From Crotophaga sulcirostris (Eukaryota > Chordata > Aves > Cuculiformes > Crotophagidae): a stretch of DNA of 64,000 nucleotides. A model generated the notes under the pieces. It did not search any database, was not told where the DNA came from, and saw only the letters and a program-made list of their open reading frames with translations. This document shows, piece after piece, positions 1-11,378 of the stretch. A program made the translations under genes and the position numbers. The first letter of the stretch is position 1; every line of letters starts with the position of its first letter. The stretch spans positions 1,923,079 to 1,987,078 of the forward strand of contig VYZB01000119.1 of NCBI GenBank assembly GCA_013397455.1. Direction: 5' to 3'.

Positions 1-2338
1 GTTAATTAAAACAGATTGAGGTTTGCACCTTCTGTTATATAGTCATATTTGGAATGATGAAAATGAGATATTCTGTATTGAAAAGGTTTTTTGCTCAAAT
101 ATCACAAATGTCATCTCACCAGGCACTGATTTCCAAAGAGTGATACAAAATACTTATTTTCCTGTTTGTAACTGGCAATAAATGTGGTATGTGTCAGAAA
201 TTCCTAATATTCTCATGACTGCTGTGTTGGTTGGGAACAAATGCTGATGTAGTCAGAGCACAGGATGTGCATACAGAAAAGTCCGGTTTAGGCAATGGTT
301 AACTGTTATCCATTTGAATGCAATCACGTGCTGGTGGTCTTTGGCCAGTAATACTGTTGTAGTAATGATTATACTGGAAACACATGGTATGCAGGGCAGG
401 ATTTATCAGCTCACCAGGCTACTGTCACAATAATTCTCTCTAGAAGTTCCCTACATTTTTTTTTTTGTTCTGATCATGTAAGCTGGTAACGTACATGCAT
501 GAAAAACATGTTAGAAAACTGCTGCAAAAGATCTTTTCCTGAAGACACTTGTTTGTAAAACTTTCTATTAATCAAACTTGAAAAGCAGGTTTGAAGTGTT
601 ACTTCATGTCCAGTACTTCAAAGAAAATATATAATTTCTGCATTTTTAGTATTGAACTAAATGGAGGTACCTGGTTCTGGGCCAATATGCACATTCTCCA
701 GAATTTGGGGTACTTGAGGTCCCTTAACTACCAGTGGCTGTTTCAGTGGGGGGCTCCAATAAAGTACAGAGCCTGGCAGAAGTGCATGAGGAATATGGTT
801 CTTGGAGGCTTGGTCTCACGAGAGACAACCTGCAGTGGCACAGTCTTGAGCACTGTGAATACCTGGTGTTCTGGTGGTTGAACAGAAGCATAGAATTGTT
901 ACATATTGTCCTGAGTTGAGAAAGCTTTGCTGCATGTTAAAGTGAAAATGACAAACTAATTTCGTTTTAATGGGTTGTCTCTTCAGTTTTCAGCTTTTTG
1001 AGATTTTTTTTTGAGTTTACAAATATTTTGACACATTGATCCTTGCTGATAAGTTGGGTTTGAGTCTAGGAGTTTAATGTGAAGATACAGGAAAGAAATC
1101 ATTAATTCACATAACTTTCTGATCTGTCCCTTGGTCTTGGAAACAATCTCCAGACCTCAGAAGGTCACACATGGCATAGACAGCCTGCTCAGCTTTGCTT
1201 TCTGTCAGTCTGATATTAAGAGTTAGAAACTTGGGCTGAGTAATTTTATTCCTCTTTTCCTCTAAAAGAGGGTGTTAACTCTATTATAAACACTAAGAAT
1301 ATTGTGTTACCCTTACCGTTTCATTGGATGCGTGTTTTTTTTTTTGGTACAAGCTGTTACTGTTAAATATCTTTGTTTCAACAACACTCTGCTCTTAACC
1401 TCAGCCTTGCTCTACTGTCATTTTAAAAACAGGTCACCAGATGGATCCCACTTTTGTATTCCTACATGTTTTAGGAACCTGTACTGTCATCTGTGCCCAG
1501 TCTGTGTGTTCCTCCAGCACTGCAAGGAAGCCACTTCGAGGGTTAACTGCAAAAGCTGTTGGTGGAATGAAATTTTGCGTGGTGGAAAAGGAAGCACCTT
1601 ATCAAAAGGCACTGCAAGAGTTGAGGTAGATACTGTGGAGTGCCTAATAGTGCAAGCACAGCTTGACAAGTAGAATGGTCCAGCAGGAAATAGATTATGT
1701 AGGGCTTAACTCTGTGAATTGCAGGTTTTTCTTTGTAGTAGTAAATGGAAAAGGGGAATGTTCACCATAGGTGAGGACTGAGCCCTGAATATCAAAAATT
1801 AATTCTTTAAACGACACAAATAATCAGAGGACTTGCGAGATTGCATCTTTGTTTTTTTTCCCAGTTCATAATGGGTTATTTGGTTTCATGCAAAACTCCA
1901 GCAAGTTTTCGGAGGGTTCAATAAATGCTAGTTCTGCTTTCCATGCATGCAGTCATCAAATATATTTTAGAGACAAAAGCTCGCAATACTGTGATTTCTG
2001 TGCACTGCTCGTGTTAGTACCTTATTTACCAGGATTCAGCTTCTACCTACTGGAGGGATTTAAAAAAAGGCAAGCAAAAAGGTGTTTTCATAGTTGTATA
2101 TAATGCCCCTTGATAAAGTGCAGGGAGAAACAGCACAGCAAATCTCCCCTGCCTATGCATGGATGAAGAGCTCATGCTGACCTGCTTGATTATTTTCCTT
2201 GTCTTGTTAGCTGTAGCATATGATAGGAAGAACACAAAGCTCTTGTTTCACTCGTGTACCTCTCTGGTATTGCTGGTCTTGTGGGTGAAAAGATTTTGGG
2301 ACTATGCCCTATGGGCCATGGCTTATACAGAAGAGCAA
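1..2338. other. Gene-free AT-rich DNA
   Basis: I see no exon, RNA gene or recognisable transposon here. The stretch has T homopolymers at about 456-466, 1004-1012 and 1335-1345. Short open frames occur on both strands (the longest is about 123 codons at 1302-1673) but they overlap each other, are rich in Cys, Phe and Leu as expected from T-rich DNA, and show no domain. Intron or intergenic spacer is the simplest reading. Confidence 0.6.
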
Positions 2339-2377
2339 GATGTGAAGTTGGGCTGCAGGATGTGAAGTTGGGCTGCA
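2339..2377 (+). repeat. Tandem duplication of a 20-base unit
   Basis: The unit gatgtgaagttgggctgcag at 2339-2358 is followed directly by a second copy at 2359-2377 that is identical over 19 bases. Two perfect copies with no spacer suggest a recent replication-slippage or end-joining duplication. No function is implied. Confidence 0.9.
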
Positions 2378-5300
2378 CCCTGTGCAGCTGGACAACCCCA
2401 GCAGGTACTTTGTATTCACTTACAGAAGTAAAAGCAGATGGAAAGTTGATATTTTGTTTCCTATTTGGAGATTTCTCCAGCATAGGATTATTCCTGGGTG
2501 ACCTGAAGGCAGTGCAGCTGAACGCACACAGGCCCTACTGGGAACTGTCCTGCTTGCTGGCCCCGGGCATGCAGAGGAGAGTGGGGAGGGATGAGTGTGA
2601 CTGTAAGGCTGTTGTACCAAGTCCAGGCTGCTTGAACAGCCCCTTGAAGGCCTCAGCAGCTGAAGCAACTTAGTTAGAGAGTAAATCTTTTAGGCTATTA
2701 TGATTTTGGCCTGATGCAACCTTTCTTTGCCAAACCTGAACAGAGCTGCTTTTCTGTTCTTTCTTTTTTAACCTGAGAAATTGTTTTGGACATACTTTTC
2801 TTGAGCATGGAGGTGGTAGACTCCTGTTGTTTGATCTAATAATTTGCTGAAGAGACTCCTGCTGTGGTGCCTGTGGTATTTTTTTCACTCAGTGGGTGAA
2901 GTAATATTGGGGGTTTGTTGGTTTGCGGGCTGTGCATCATAAAGGACTGCCATGTTGTTCAGCTCAGAGGTGTAGTCCAAAAGGAAAGAGCTTGCCCTCT
3001 TGGTCCTCCTTTTATATCAGAATTCACCCCTATAAAGAAAACAAGTTGCAGAGGATCTAGTTAAACCTATCTCGCTCTCAGTAACACTTTATCTTGCTCC
3101 TGGTGACCACAGAGAAGGGGAAAATACATATTCTTGTAGCTCCACAGCACCTCTTAAATGTCTGATGGCACAGACTGATGAGCAGGATGTATGGCTACAT
3201 GGGGACAACTCCTCAAATTGGAATAAATATCTGACTTCTTAGCCCAGTAAGAGACAAAGGTAGTTTCTTCCCAGAAAAGATGTTCATATGTAAAGTTACC
3301 ATATGGCAATTGCGTCCAAGATTTTGCCTTGACAATGCCAAGTGAGGGCGCCTTTGTTAGTATTTAATACACTCCTGTCCTTTGTGGGTGGTGGCAAAAA
3401 AGCGCCTAATTTGTGCAGATTATGCACTTCAACATCAAAGGAAGTTACTGTTCTCAGCTGCTTGTATTTGATGGTAAGCTCTCTTTCTGTAGCCATGGCT
3501 GTGTTGTGGAGGTGGAAGGGGGCTTGCAGGCTATTGCTGTCTCTGAGTGTCTGGCTGCAGCAGACAGCTCAGCCAGTCTTTCCCTCCCTGCTACTGTTCA
3601 GAAGTAGCAATGGTTACTCTACTGCCAGACCTGCATGCAACTCCCTCAGTTTAATCTACTTCCATAGCCTTCTTCAAGGCAGTTATTTTGCCACTGAACA
3701 GAAAGTAAAGATGATATTTATTGGACTATTTGCCCAAAGTCACCTTTTGCAGAACAAAACTATTATTATGTTTTGAAATGGTAACAGCAGGGTTTTTTTT
3801 GTGCCTGTTGTCCCGAATTTGCTACCTGAATTTTGGGATGCAAGATCAGAGACGAAATATTGTCAGTTCTTCAAGACCACATCAACAGCTTCTTTTCACA
3901 GACATTGTTCAATACAGAGGTGGACAGTGTCTAGCAGTCTTTGGTTTAGAAGAAAACAGCTGTTGCAGGGCTTTGAGAAACATGGGTACCCAGAAGCCAT
4001 GGGTTAGCCTGGTGTCCATGAGCTTTTAAGGGCTGTGACTCTTGTTAAGCACCTGCAAGTCCAGTGCTAACTTCCCTTTCCAGCACCTAAGGACTGTGCA
4101 TATTTATTTTAAAGCAGAAATACAGCTTGCAATGAACTAGGTTTTTTTTTTGTTGTTGTTGTCCTGTACCTCCCTAAACCTTTGGGACAAGCTCCTCTCT
4201 GCTGCAGACCTTACATACTGAGGAGTCTGTCTGGGGATGACTCAGTGTGCCTAATAAAAAGGTTAAAAGAGGTAAATGCTGTGAATGATAACTTCAGCTC
4301 TCTCTTGAGTTGTGGCCTTCAGGATGAAAGGCTGCCTCATAAAATGCCACCTCCTGACTTGTTCCAGCATCCATCCTTGCACATCACTACTGTGCCCCGT
4401 TGATTGAGTATTGAATTTCTTCAAGGTGTCCAAGGTATTTATCTGCTTAGTGCTCTGTTGGGGTGGTGCTGCTGATGTCCCCAGGACTGGGCCAATCTGC
4501 TCTGGCTGGCCCCCAGCAGTCCTTAGTAAAACAAGGATCTAAATCTAGGACTCCCAGTGGGTTAGGGCCCAAACTGCACATTCTTTGCTGTGCTTCCAAA
4601 TCCTGCTTTCACAGCACTACAGGTGTTTAATTATTCCTTGGTCATTGCTGACCTCGGTAGTTGTCTGCAAAACTTCTGAAAGAAAAAAAAGCATCTGTAA
4701 GCCCTTTTAAAAAAAAAAAAAAGTGCTTTCTTTAATTAGTCACCTCTCCAAACTCCAGAGACTTTGCTATCTCTTCCTTAACAGCCTGTTTGGCGAGATA
4801 ACAAGTTACAAGTGCATTTTTGGGACTATTCTAGCTTACATTATTCTTCAGACCCTCATGATGTACAGGAGGGTGCAAGCATCCTGCTGTGGGGTGTTGG
4901 AATGGGTGATGTTGAAAATACGTAGGTTTTAACATGATACACTACAATTCTATGAAGGAAACTTGGAACTGTAAGTATGCTTCTGAATTCTTCTTCGTGA
5001 TAATGAAGACTCATTTGATCTAGATTCAGGGACTCAGTAGTAAAACGGGTAAATTTCTCCTAGTGTAGACATATGTTCCTAAAACACGTGTCTCCTGAGG
5101 GATGTTTTTGTCTATAATAAATACTAAATAGTGTACTAACTTAACAATGTCTTAATATGCTGTTTTCTTGATGGAGTAAGAACATTTTCTTTTAAATCTC
5201 CTGACTGTAATAGTGGGCAAACTTTTTATTTCTATATATAATACATGTATATAAGATGTAAATTCTGGTTTTGTTTCTGAAAGGGATTATTGTGAGATAG

Positions 5301-7313
5301 TTGTGATATTAAAAGTGGTAGGAAGCTTTTGATTGCAATTACAGTGTTGCTTTAATATTTTTATGGAGGTGAATGTAGAAAAGCAACCTGTTTCTTAAAC
5401 TACAGCCAAGTTTCACTTAATGTGGTAGGATTTTGGCCTCTAATTCTTGTGAATCACTGATTTTGTTGTGTTGAGATTCCCCCAGAGACTCCAACTGAGG
5501 ATGGCTGGTTAGACTGAATCCCTACAGCAACATTCATTGCTGCTTGGAGCAACTCATGAGAGGGCAGAGAAGAGCTGGCATGTTACTGAAATGTTCCTGT
5601 TGCAGCTTGATTTCTTTGTTCCAAACAACAGGAGGCTGTAGTCCTCTTTACATAATGTTTCATTGTTTACTCCTAATTAGGAAGGCTCATGCTACAATGA
5701 GAGTTTTATTTTTCATATTTACTTTTCATTTTCTTGGTCTTGAATTGCTTTAGAGTTGTTGTCTTTTAGATAGCTTTAAAATGTAAGCACTCATGTCAAA
5801 GGAAAAGCATGTGTTATTGTTGCAGGCTGTTTTCACATTGGGGAGATGTGAAATATTTCTGGCAATGCAGTATGAGTGCAGTGGAGTAGTCCCTGCACTC
5901 TGTAGTGGTAACTTGTACTGTTTGGTCTTAGAGGCTTTTCGTCCTTAACTTCTCTCTTCTTCAGTACTAATTAAATACCAACTGTATTTAGATATCCTGA
6001 ATATCCAATGGAACAGAGATCCCTAAATAGCTATGTTATATTCATGCTGTTAAAAATAGCAGAGTCCTTGCTTAGTGTCCACTAGCTGTACCAAATCATG
6101 AGAAGCCATCATATTCACTGAGGTGTTGATAGGATGAGGGCTCAATTTTTATTTTGGAAGAACTATTTGTCATAAAATAGAAGCCTTGTATTTGAAATAG
6201 CATCTGGGGAATAAATGCTATTGTCTCCATTTAGGGCTAATCAATTTGACACACATGGCATATTCCAGGCTAATCAAAGACTGTAGGTGTTTGTGCTGCT
6301 CTTCAGCTCACTGTTAAAGTCACTTTACTGGTGATACACTGAAAAGAACCTGTGACCTGCTCCAAAGTCCTTTTTTGATGCTTCTGGTAGTCTACAGAGG
6401 GTACAATGATGTACTCAGATTGCAGCTGCATCTTTGCTGCAGGTAGTTTTTCATTTTGACAACTCGTGACCCACTGTGGGTTGGTTGTCACTGGGTCTGC
6501 CCACCCACTTGTGTTAGCAGAGCAGGTTTGCCTGGTGGTTGCACTATACGGAGCCCTTAGCACCCCTCTGTGCTGTTCTTTGTGGCCATGCACCAGTCTA
6601 GAGCTCATGGACTTCCCTCTTGGCCAAGGGCAGAGATGATTTGCTTAGGTAATGCTTTGTCCTACCCTCAAACACTTCTTTTCCTGATGAAGTGAGATAT
6701 TCTCATATTTGTTCAGTCAGTGTGCTGGGCAGCAATAGGAAGGTCTCAATCCTTCCCACAGTTATTGATTTTTTTAATGCAAATGCACAAGTACTGATAA
6801 CCTTTGTTTTGCATCCCTAATCACAACAGTTATTTCCAGATAGAGGTTATGGACTTGATTTTGCCAAATTGTCATATGTGCAGTATAAAATTGAGAAATC
6901 CTGATGGAGACATTTTTGGTGGAATGTAAACGAGGACTTTAAAGCTTGCAGACTTTTAATGTGGTTTAGGAAAGACTCTAGCTGTAACTCCTACCATGGA
7001 CCAAAGATCCCAGTCTCTGCTTTCAGGCCTGGCAGTGAAGGACTAATGTGAATCCCAGTGTATGTTTTCATGGTAATGAGTCCAAGGAGATGAATTCTCT
7101 CATTTAATGCTTCACATATTGCCAGTTTTATATGTACATAACTCTCGTTAACCACAAACAATTAAATCTGCAACTGAAATGACAACAGGCATAAAGCATC
7201 AGCCATTAAGGCAGAAAGTACAGGATGAGCAACGCTGGTGTGACACTGACTGTGCTCTGAGAACAGGGCCCTCTGTGGAGACTCAAACTCTATCAACAGG
7301 ACACAGATGATTA
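2378..7313. other. Gene-free DNA with a GC-richer patch
   Basis: No gene or transposon is recognised. About 2490-2665 is noticeably richer in G and C than its surroundings and is open for 139 codons on the + strand (2254-2673), but the translation has no domain I recognise and a minus-strand frame overlaps it. Homopolymers include T at about 4142-4151 and a 14-base A run at about 4709-4722. Confidence 0.55.
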
Positions 7314-7450
7314 TACTTTGCACTTACATTGCACTCTACATGTTCACAGGGCTATACAAATGTTAGCTGTAATTAATCCTTGTGACACCCCTGTGGGGAA
7401 GATAAGTATTGTTACTTATTCCTGTGACAGCATTGGCAACTATCACAGGT
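7314..7450 (-). mobile_element. MIR-type SINE relic (amniote MIR, 3' part)
   Basis: The stretch 'aattaatccttgtgacaccc' followed by 'ctgtggggaagataagtatt' is the reverse complement of the MIR core and 3' region, in which 'attaatcctcacaacaccc..tgtgaggtaggtaagtattatta' is typical. Weaker similarity continues to the 'cagatggggaaactgaggcacag' block at about 7430-7448. Upstream, 'gggctatacaaatgttagct' fits the MIR end preserved in reptiles and birds. MIRs are tRNA-derived SINEs mobilised by L2-type LINEs before the amniote radiation, so this copy is ancient and inactive. The orientation is minus relative to the usual MIR consensus. Boundaries are approximate, and the comparison was from memory. Confidence 0.65.
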
Positions 7451-10400
7451 GGGCTACCACTGACTGGTTATTGTTGTGTTCTTATGCGGAGATCCTCAGC
7501 AGCTGGCACTTCAATTTGTACTAGTGTGTCACCAGAAATGTACTAAGAATTTCTAGCTAGTCCACGTTTTTGTGTGCCTTTTTAATCATACAGCATCTTC
7601 AACATCAGTGGCCTTAGGACTATGAATTAGGCAATTTCCCTTTCCTGCTGATAGTTTCTGGGCTGATATCATCTGCCCCCTGTGTTATGTCCCTGCAACC
7701 CACGCTCTCTTGCACTCCCAAAAGTGCCTTAAATAGAGAACAAAAGTACCTGTGTTGTATGGAGCCATGAAGAGCAGTGATGTCCAGGTTGACATGGTGT
7801 TGTGGGGATGTTTTTTGTAGTTTCTGTATGAATTTAACATTATTTCTATATACCATAGAAGTTTTAAGACTTACTTTGATCACTAAATAGCAATGCCAAT
7901 GTAACTTTACTGTAGGGTACTTAAGTTTAAGCAACCTGGAGAAACAATGTTCTTCCACCCAGTGGTGCATCAGGTTTTTGTGCCTCTGCATTCATGGGAA
8001 CTCTTGCTGCAGGTAACTAGTTGTCCTTTGCAGCGTTTCTATCCTGTTCATTTGGTGTGCCTACATGGTGTGCTCCACAAAATTGAGTTTTTATTATGGG
8101 TCAAGTTATTTTAAAATGTTGCAAACTCCTGTGGTTTAACCATGAGGCTGTTTAACTGTTCATCTTACTGCCTATGAGAAAGAAACACAGTTGTTTTTTT
8201 TTTAATTTAGTGCAGAAATAGTTTAAAACTGATCTGAAAAAAAATTGAAAATTCTCAAGAGATTTAAGATGTCTCTATAAAGACTGAAATTAAAACTGTG
8301 TTTTCAGGATCTCTTATTTCTTTCTTTGGAAGAGACATACTGTTGCCTTAGAGATTTTCATTTTAGTGGCACCAAATGAGAACAGAGCTCTTGGCATTGG
8401 GAAGCTCAGTATGTTCTTCCTGTTCCTAGCTGGGGAATGCGCCTGCTTTCTGTTGTGAAAAGGTGGAGATACCTAACGCTCAGCCTTTACATAGGCTGTT
8501 GTCGCTTTTATTCATATTTGCTAAGGTTACTGAGATACTAGGGGAATGCTAAAATGTGTAAAACAGTGGTCAAAATAATATAATTGTTTAAAGTTGGAAG
8601 AGGAGTATGTTTTATACCAAGTGGGAGTTTCTGGTGTTCCAGGATCAACTTTTAGAATGAACTTGAAAATGTAAAGCTATGTCAAGACTTCTTATTTTTA
8701 ACAGTTGAGTAGTTCAACGGGGAAGGTATTGTTAAGACTTTTAAAATTATAAGATCTCCTTTATTCTCATTTATGGTTCCTGCCCAGGTTTTAATATGCT
8801 GGGCCCTATCCTCATGTTCAGTGATGTGACAATTTTATTCTGATCTACTCAAGGAAGAGTGATAACATACAGATATGTACCAACAGAAATGGTACCGAAT
8901 GACATAGCCTCCTTAATAATGCAGGATTTTCAGAATTCTAGTGGCTTTAATCTGGTCTCTGTTGGTACCACTCTTTTTGGCTCAAAAAGAGCTTTAAAAA
9001 TGGTTTTGTTATAGAGAGGAAAAATAAAGGCTAAAAATCAATTGCTTGTGCATCTTATTGGATCATTATATTTGCACTTCAATTAATGCCAGCATGGAAG
9101 GCAGGCTGAGGGTGTTTTGATCCCACATGGATTTGTATGTACAAATTCATATATTTCCCATGTATGAATGTAATCTACCTCTAGCTACTACAGATTGAAG
9201 AATATTTTTTCCAGTTAAGCAAATATTTGGATGTTTATTTCAACTGCTTTAAGGTCACTTTGGAGGCCTTGCACTAAAGGGGAGGAAATGCTAACCAAGA
9301 TCTTCATCCAGAGCAAAGTTACTGAAAAGTCTGTTTCTTTAATCAAATGGTTTAAATGAGAAAGAGGCCCAGAGGAAAACACTGTGGCTAGAAACAAAAA
9401 GAAAACATCAGCCTGACTGTAGAAGAGGGGAAGTAACTAAAATATTTATTTCTACTAGGTTGGAGAACAACATATGTTAGGCAGGGTTGACTTTTTCCAA
9501 GCATAAACTTTACTGTGACATGCTCTGCTACACACAGCAACAAACACTCCCTAAAGCAGAACATCAGATGGAACACAGGGTAGCAGAAGCAGGATGGTGT
9601 TTGTTTAAAAAAGAAGCTGGCATTTGTCAGAAGCTGTTGCAAATATGCCATTATTTTTTATTTTCTACACAACCTGTGAGATATCAGACATGTTCTAATG
9701 AGATTCTGAAATATCAAGCTTATAAATATTGATAGGGAAAGTTCATTCTCATCCATGGAGTGAGCCTGTGTTTTGCAATTATACAGCTTCACTCATGTGA
9801 ACTGTATTGCAATTTGTTCCTCTGTCTTCTTCACAGGAGAAACTGTTCAGAGTTACAGTTCAATCTCTGTTCTCAATCAACCTTCTTTTGCCACCTGTAT
9901 TTCCTAGCTGATGAGATACTTAAAATTGCCTGCTATTCAGAGATGCCAAATAGGGAGACTTCAAAAGCTTATGTGCAAAACTTGAGGTGGCAGCTGTTGT
10001 TTTCTGTTAGTGTGAGAGAGATGGTCCGAACTTGTCATTTTAAAGAAAATGATGTGTGTTTAACCAAAGCTTCTAAAAAATACTAGCTGTTTTTAAAACA
10101 TGCTGGGGTTTTTTTTCCAAAAATTCTATTTCAGGTTCTGAAGATAAAATTCTGTGCAATATCCTCTGGGATAAGTCATGGCATTTTTCTGGATATTACA
10201 AGTTACTGTGCAAAACTGGGCTGCAACCCAGTATAGTGCTATGGTTCTTGCATCTGCTGCGGTGGAAACATAGGAGATTTTGCATAAGTCTTCAGTTCAT
10301 CACAGTAAAACCCATCTAAAACTTTTAGGCCTTATTTAATGTCAGACTTAAAAGCAAAACAAAGCAAAAAAAATCCCCCTAAACCCAAAGGCATCAAGAC

Positions 10401-11111
10401 AAAACTCGGATTTCCTGATTAATAGCATAGCTAGTGACATTTCATCAGGTGGTCTTAATTTTGAAGCTTGTGAATATCAAAATATGCCTCTATTATGGAG
10501 GTGCAAGCCTCTCTAAGCCTGACTGATGCATTGATTTGTGGGCAGTATGTGCCTGAAGACATTGCATTTCATCCTTTCAACCATCACTGAGATGTTCACT
10601 GCTGCATCTAAACTAACATCCACTGTGGATGACAGTGGGTGGTGGCTACACAGCCTGCTGTAAGCTGCAGAAGCTGTGGATGTAGTCTTATGCTGCTTGT
10701 TTAGTGTTTTCAAAGCTGAAGGCAAAGCTTTTGAATCTGAAGTGAAATAAAAGATTTATTGAGTAAATGCTTCCTGGAAGAAACGCCTGACCTCGACTGC
10801 TTACAGAAAACCCTGCACAGGTAAACTGGGCTTTGCATTCCCTGTTTTGAAGCATATGCAGTAAAACTGTGTGATAGCAGAGTGGGCTGTAATACAGCTT
10901 ATAACCAGAGGGACTTCTATAAGGGTGTGGAGGGCTGTTCAGGCTGGCTGCTGCTTGACTGTAGTGGTCTCCCTGGGTTTTGATCTCAGAGCTGCTGGAC
11001 AGCAAGCTTTGCATGCTCCTGCGTCACACGGAGCATTGCTCAGGACCCTGCTGCTTTTGGGCATTCTGCACTTGTTTGACTTGGTCTTTTTTTTCTCTAC
11101 TGCACGGAAAT
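7451..11111. other. Gene-free AT-rich DNA
   Basis: No exon or repeat is recognised. A minus-strand open frame of 123 codons at 7620-7991 has no domain and no convincing splice context. T runs occur at about 8194-8203 and 10109-10116. The right end abuts the 5' truncation point of a CR1 copy. Confidence 0.55.
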
Positions 11112-11378
11112 GACAGTGACAGAACTAGAGGACGTGGACTCAAGCTTTGTCAGGGAAAGTTTAGGCTTGATATTAGGAAAAAGTTCTTCACTGAAAGGGT
11201 GATTGGCCACTGGAATGCGCTGCCCAGGGAGATGGTGGAGTCGTCAACCCTGGAGGTGTTTAAGAGGAGATTGGATGAGGCACTCAGTGCCATGGTTTAG
11301 ATGATGGGTTGGTGTTAGTGTTAGGCTATAGATTGGACTCGATCTCAGAGGTCCTTTCCAACCTTGTAATACTGTGAA
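11112..11378 (+). mobile_element. CR1 LINE, 5'-truncated 3' end (sublineage A)
   Basis: This is a CR1 non-LTR retrotransposon fragment in + orientation. It contains the last ~60 codons of ORF2 (see the separate entry), a short 3' untranslated region with 'gttggtgttagtgtt' and 'ttggactcgatctcagaggt', and the family signature 'cctttccaacc' followed by the tail 'ttgtaatactgtga'. CR1 copies are usually cut off at the 5' end by incomplete reverse transcription, and this one fits. It lacks the 'gat' of the 'gatgatctc' motif found in the copies near 19.6, 34.6 and 45.9 kb, and shares this deletion with the copy at 50.5 kb. By eye it has about 15 differences over about 230 bases from the 45.7 kb copy, so it is old enough to have diverged but is clearly recognisable. 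Confidence 0.93.
11118..11300 (+). pseudogene. CR1 ORF2 carboxyl-terminal fragment
   Basis: About 60 codons are open and end at the tag stop at 11298-11300. The frame reads [10 protein letters not shown], then [19 protein letters not shown], then a [19 protein letters not shown] block. This is the conserved extreme carboxyl end of CR1 ORF2, the reverse transcriptase/endonuclease polyprotein, downstream of the catalytic domains. No endonuclease or polymerase domain is present, so the fragment cannot retrotranspose. An open frame extends upstream to an ATG at 10980, but that part is unrelated host flank and should not be read as a gene start. Confidence 0.88.

Noticed and set aside
3342..3776. 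144-codon + strand open frame, the longest in the window
   Set aside because: Cys/Leu/Ser-rich translation with no domain, and other frames overlap it. Not supported as a gene.
7620..7991. 123-codon minus-strand open frame near the MIR relic
   Set aside because: The 'NLDITALHGSIQHRY' part looked faintly ankyrin-like, but there is no repeat unit and no splice context.
10980..11300. Apparent 106-codon ORF with an ATG at 10980
   Set aside because: The upstream half is host flank fused by chance to the CR1 ORF2 tail. The real feature is the CR1 fragment from about 11112.
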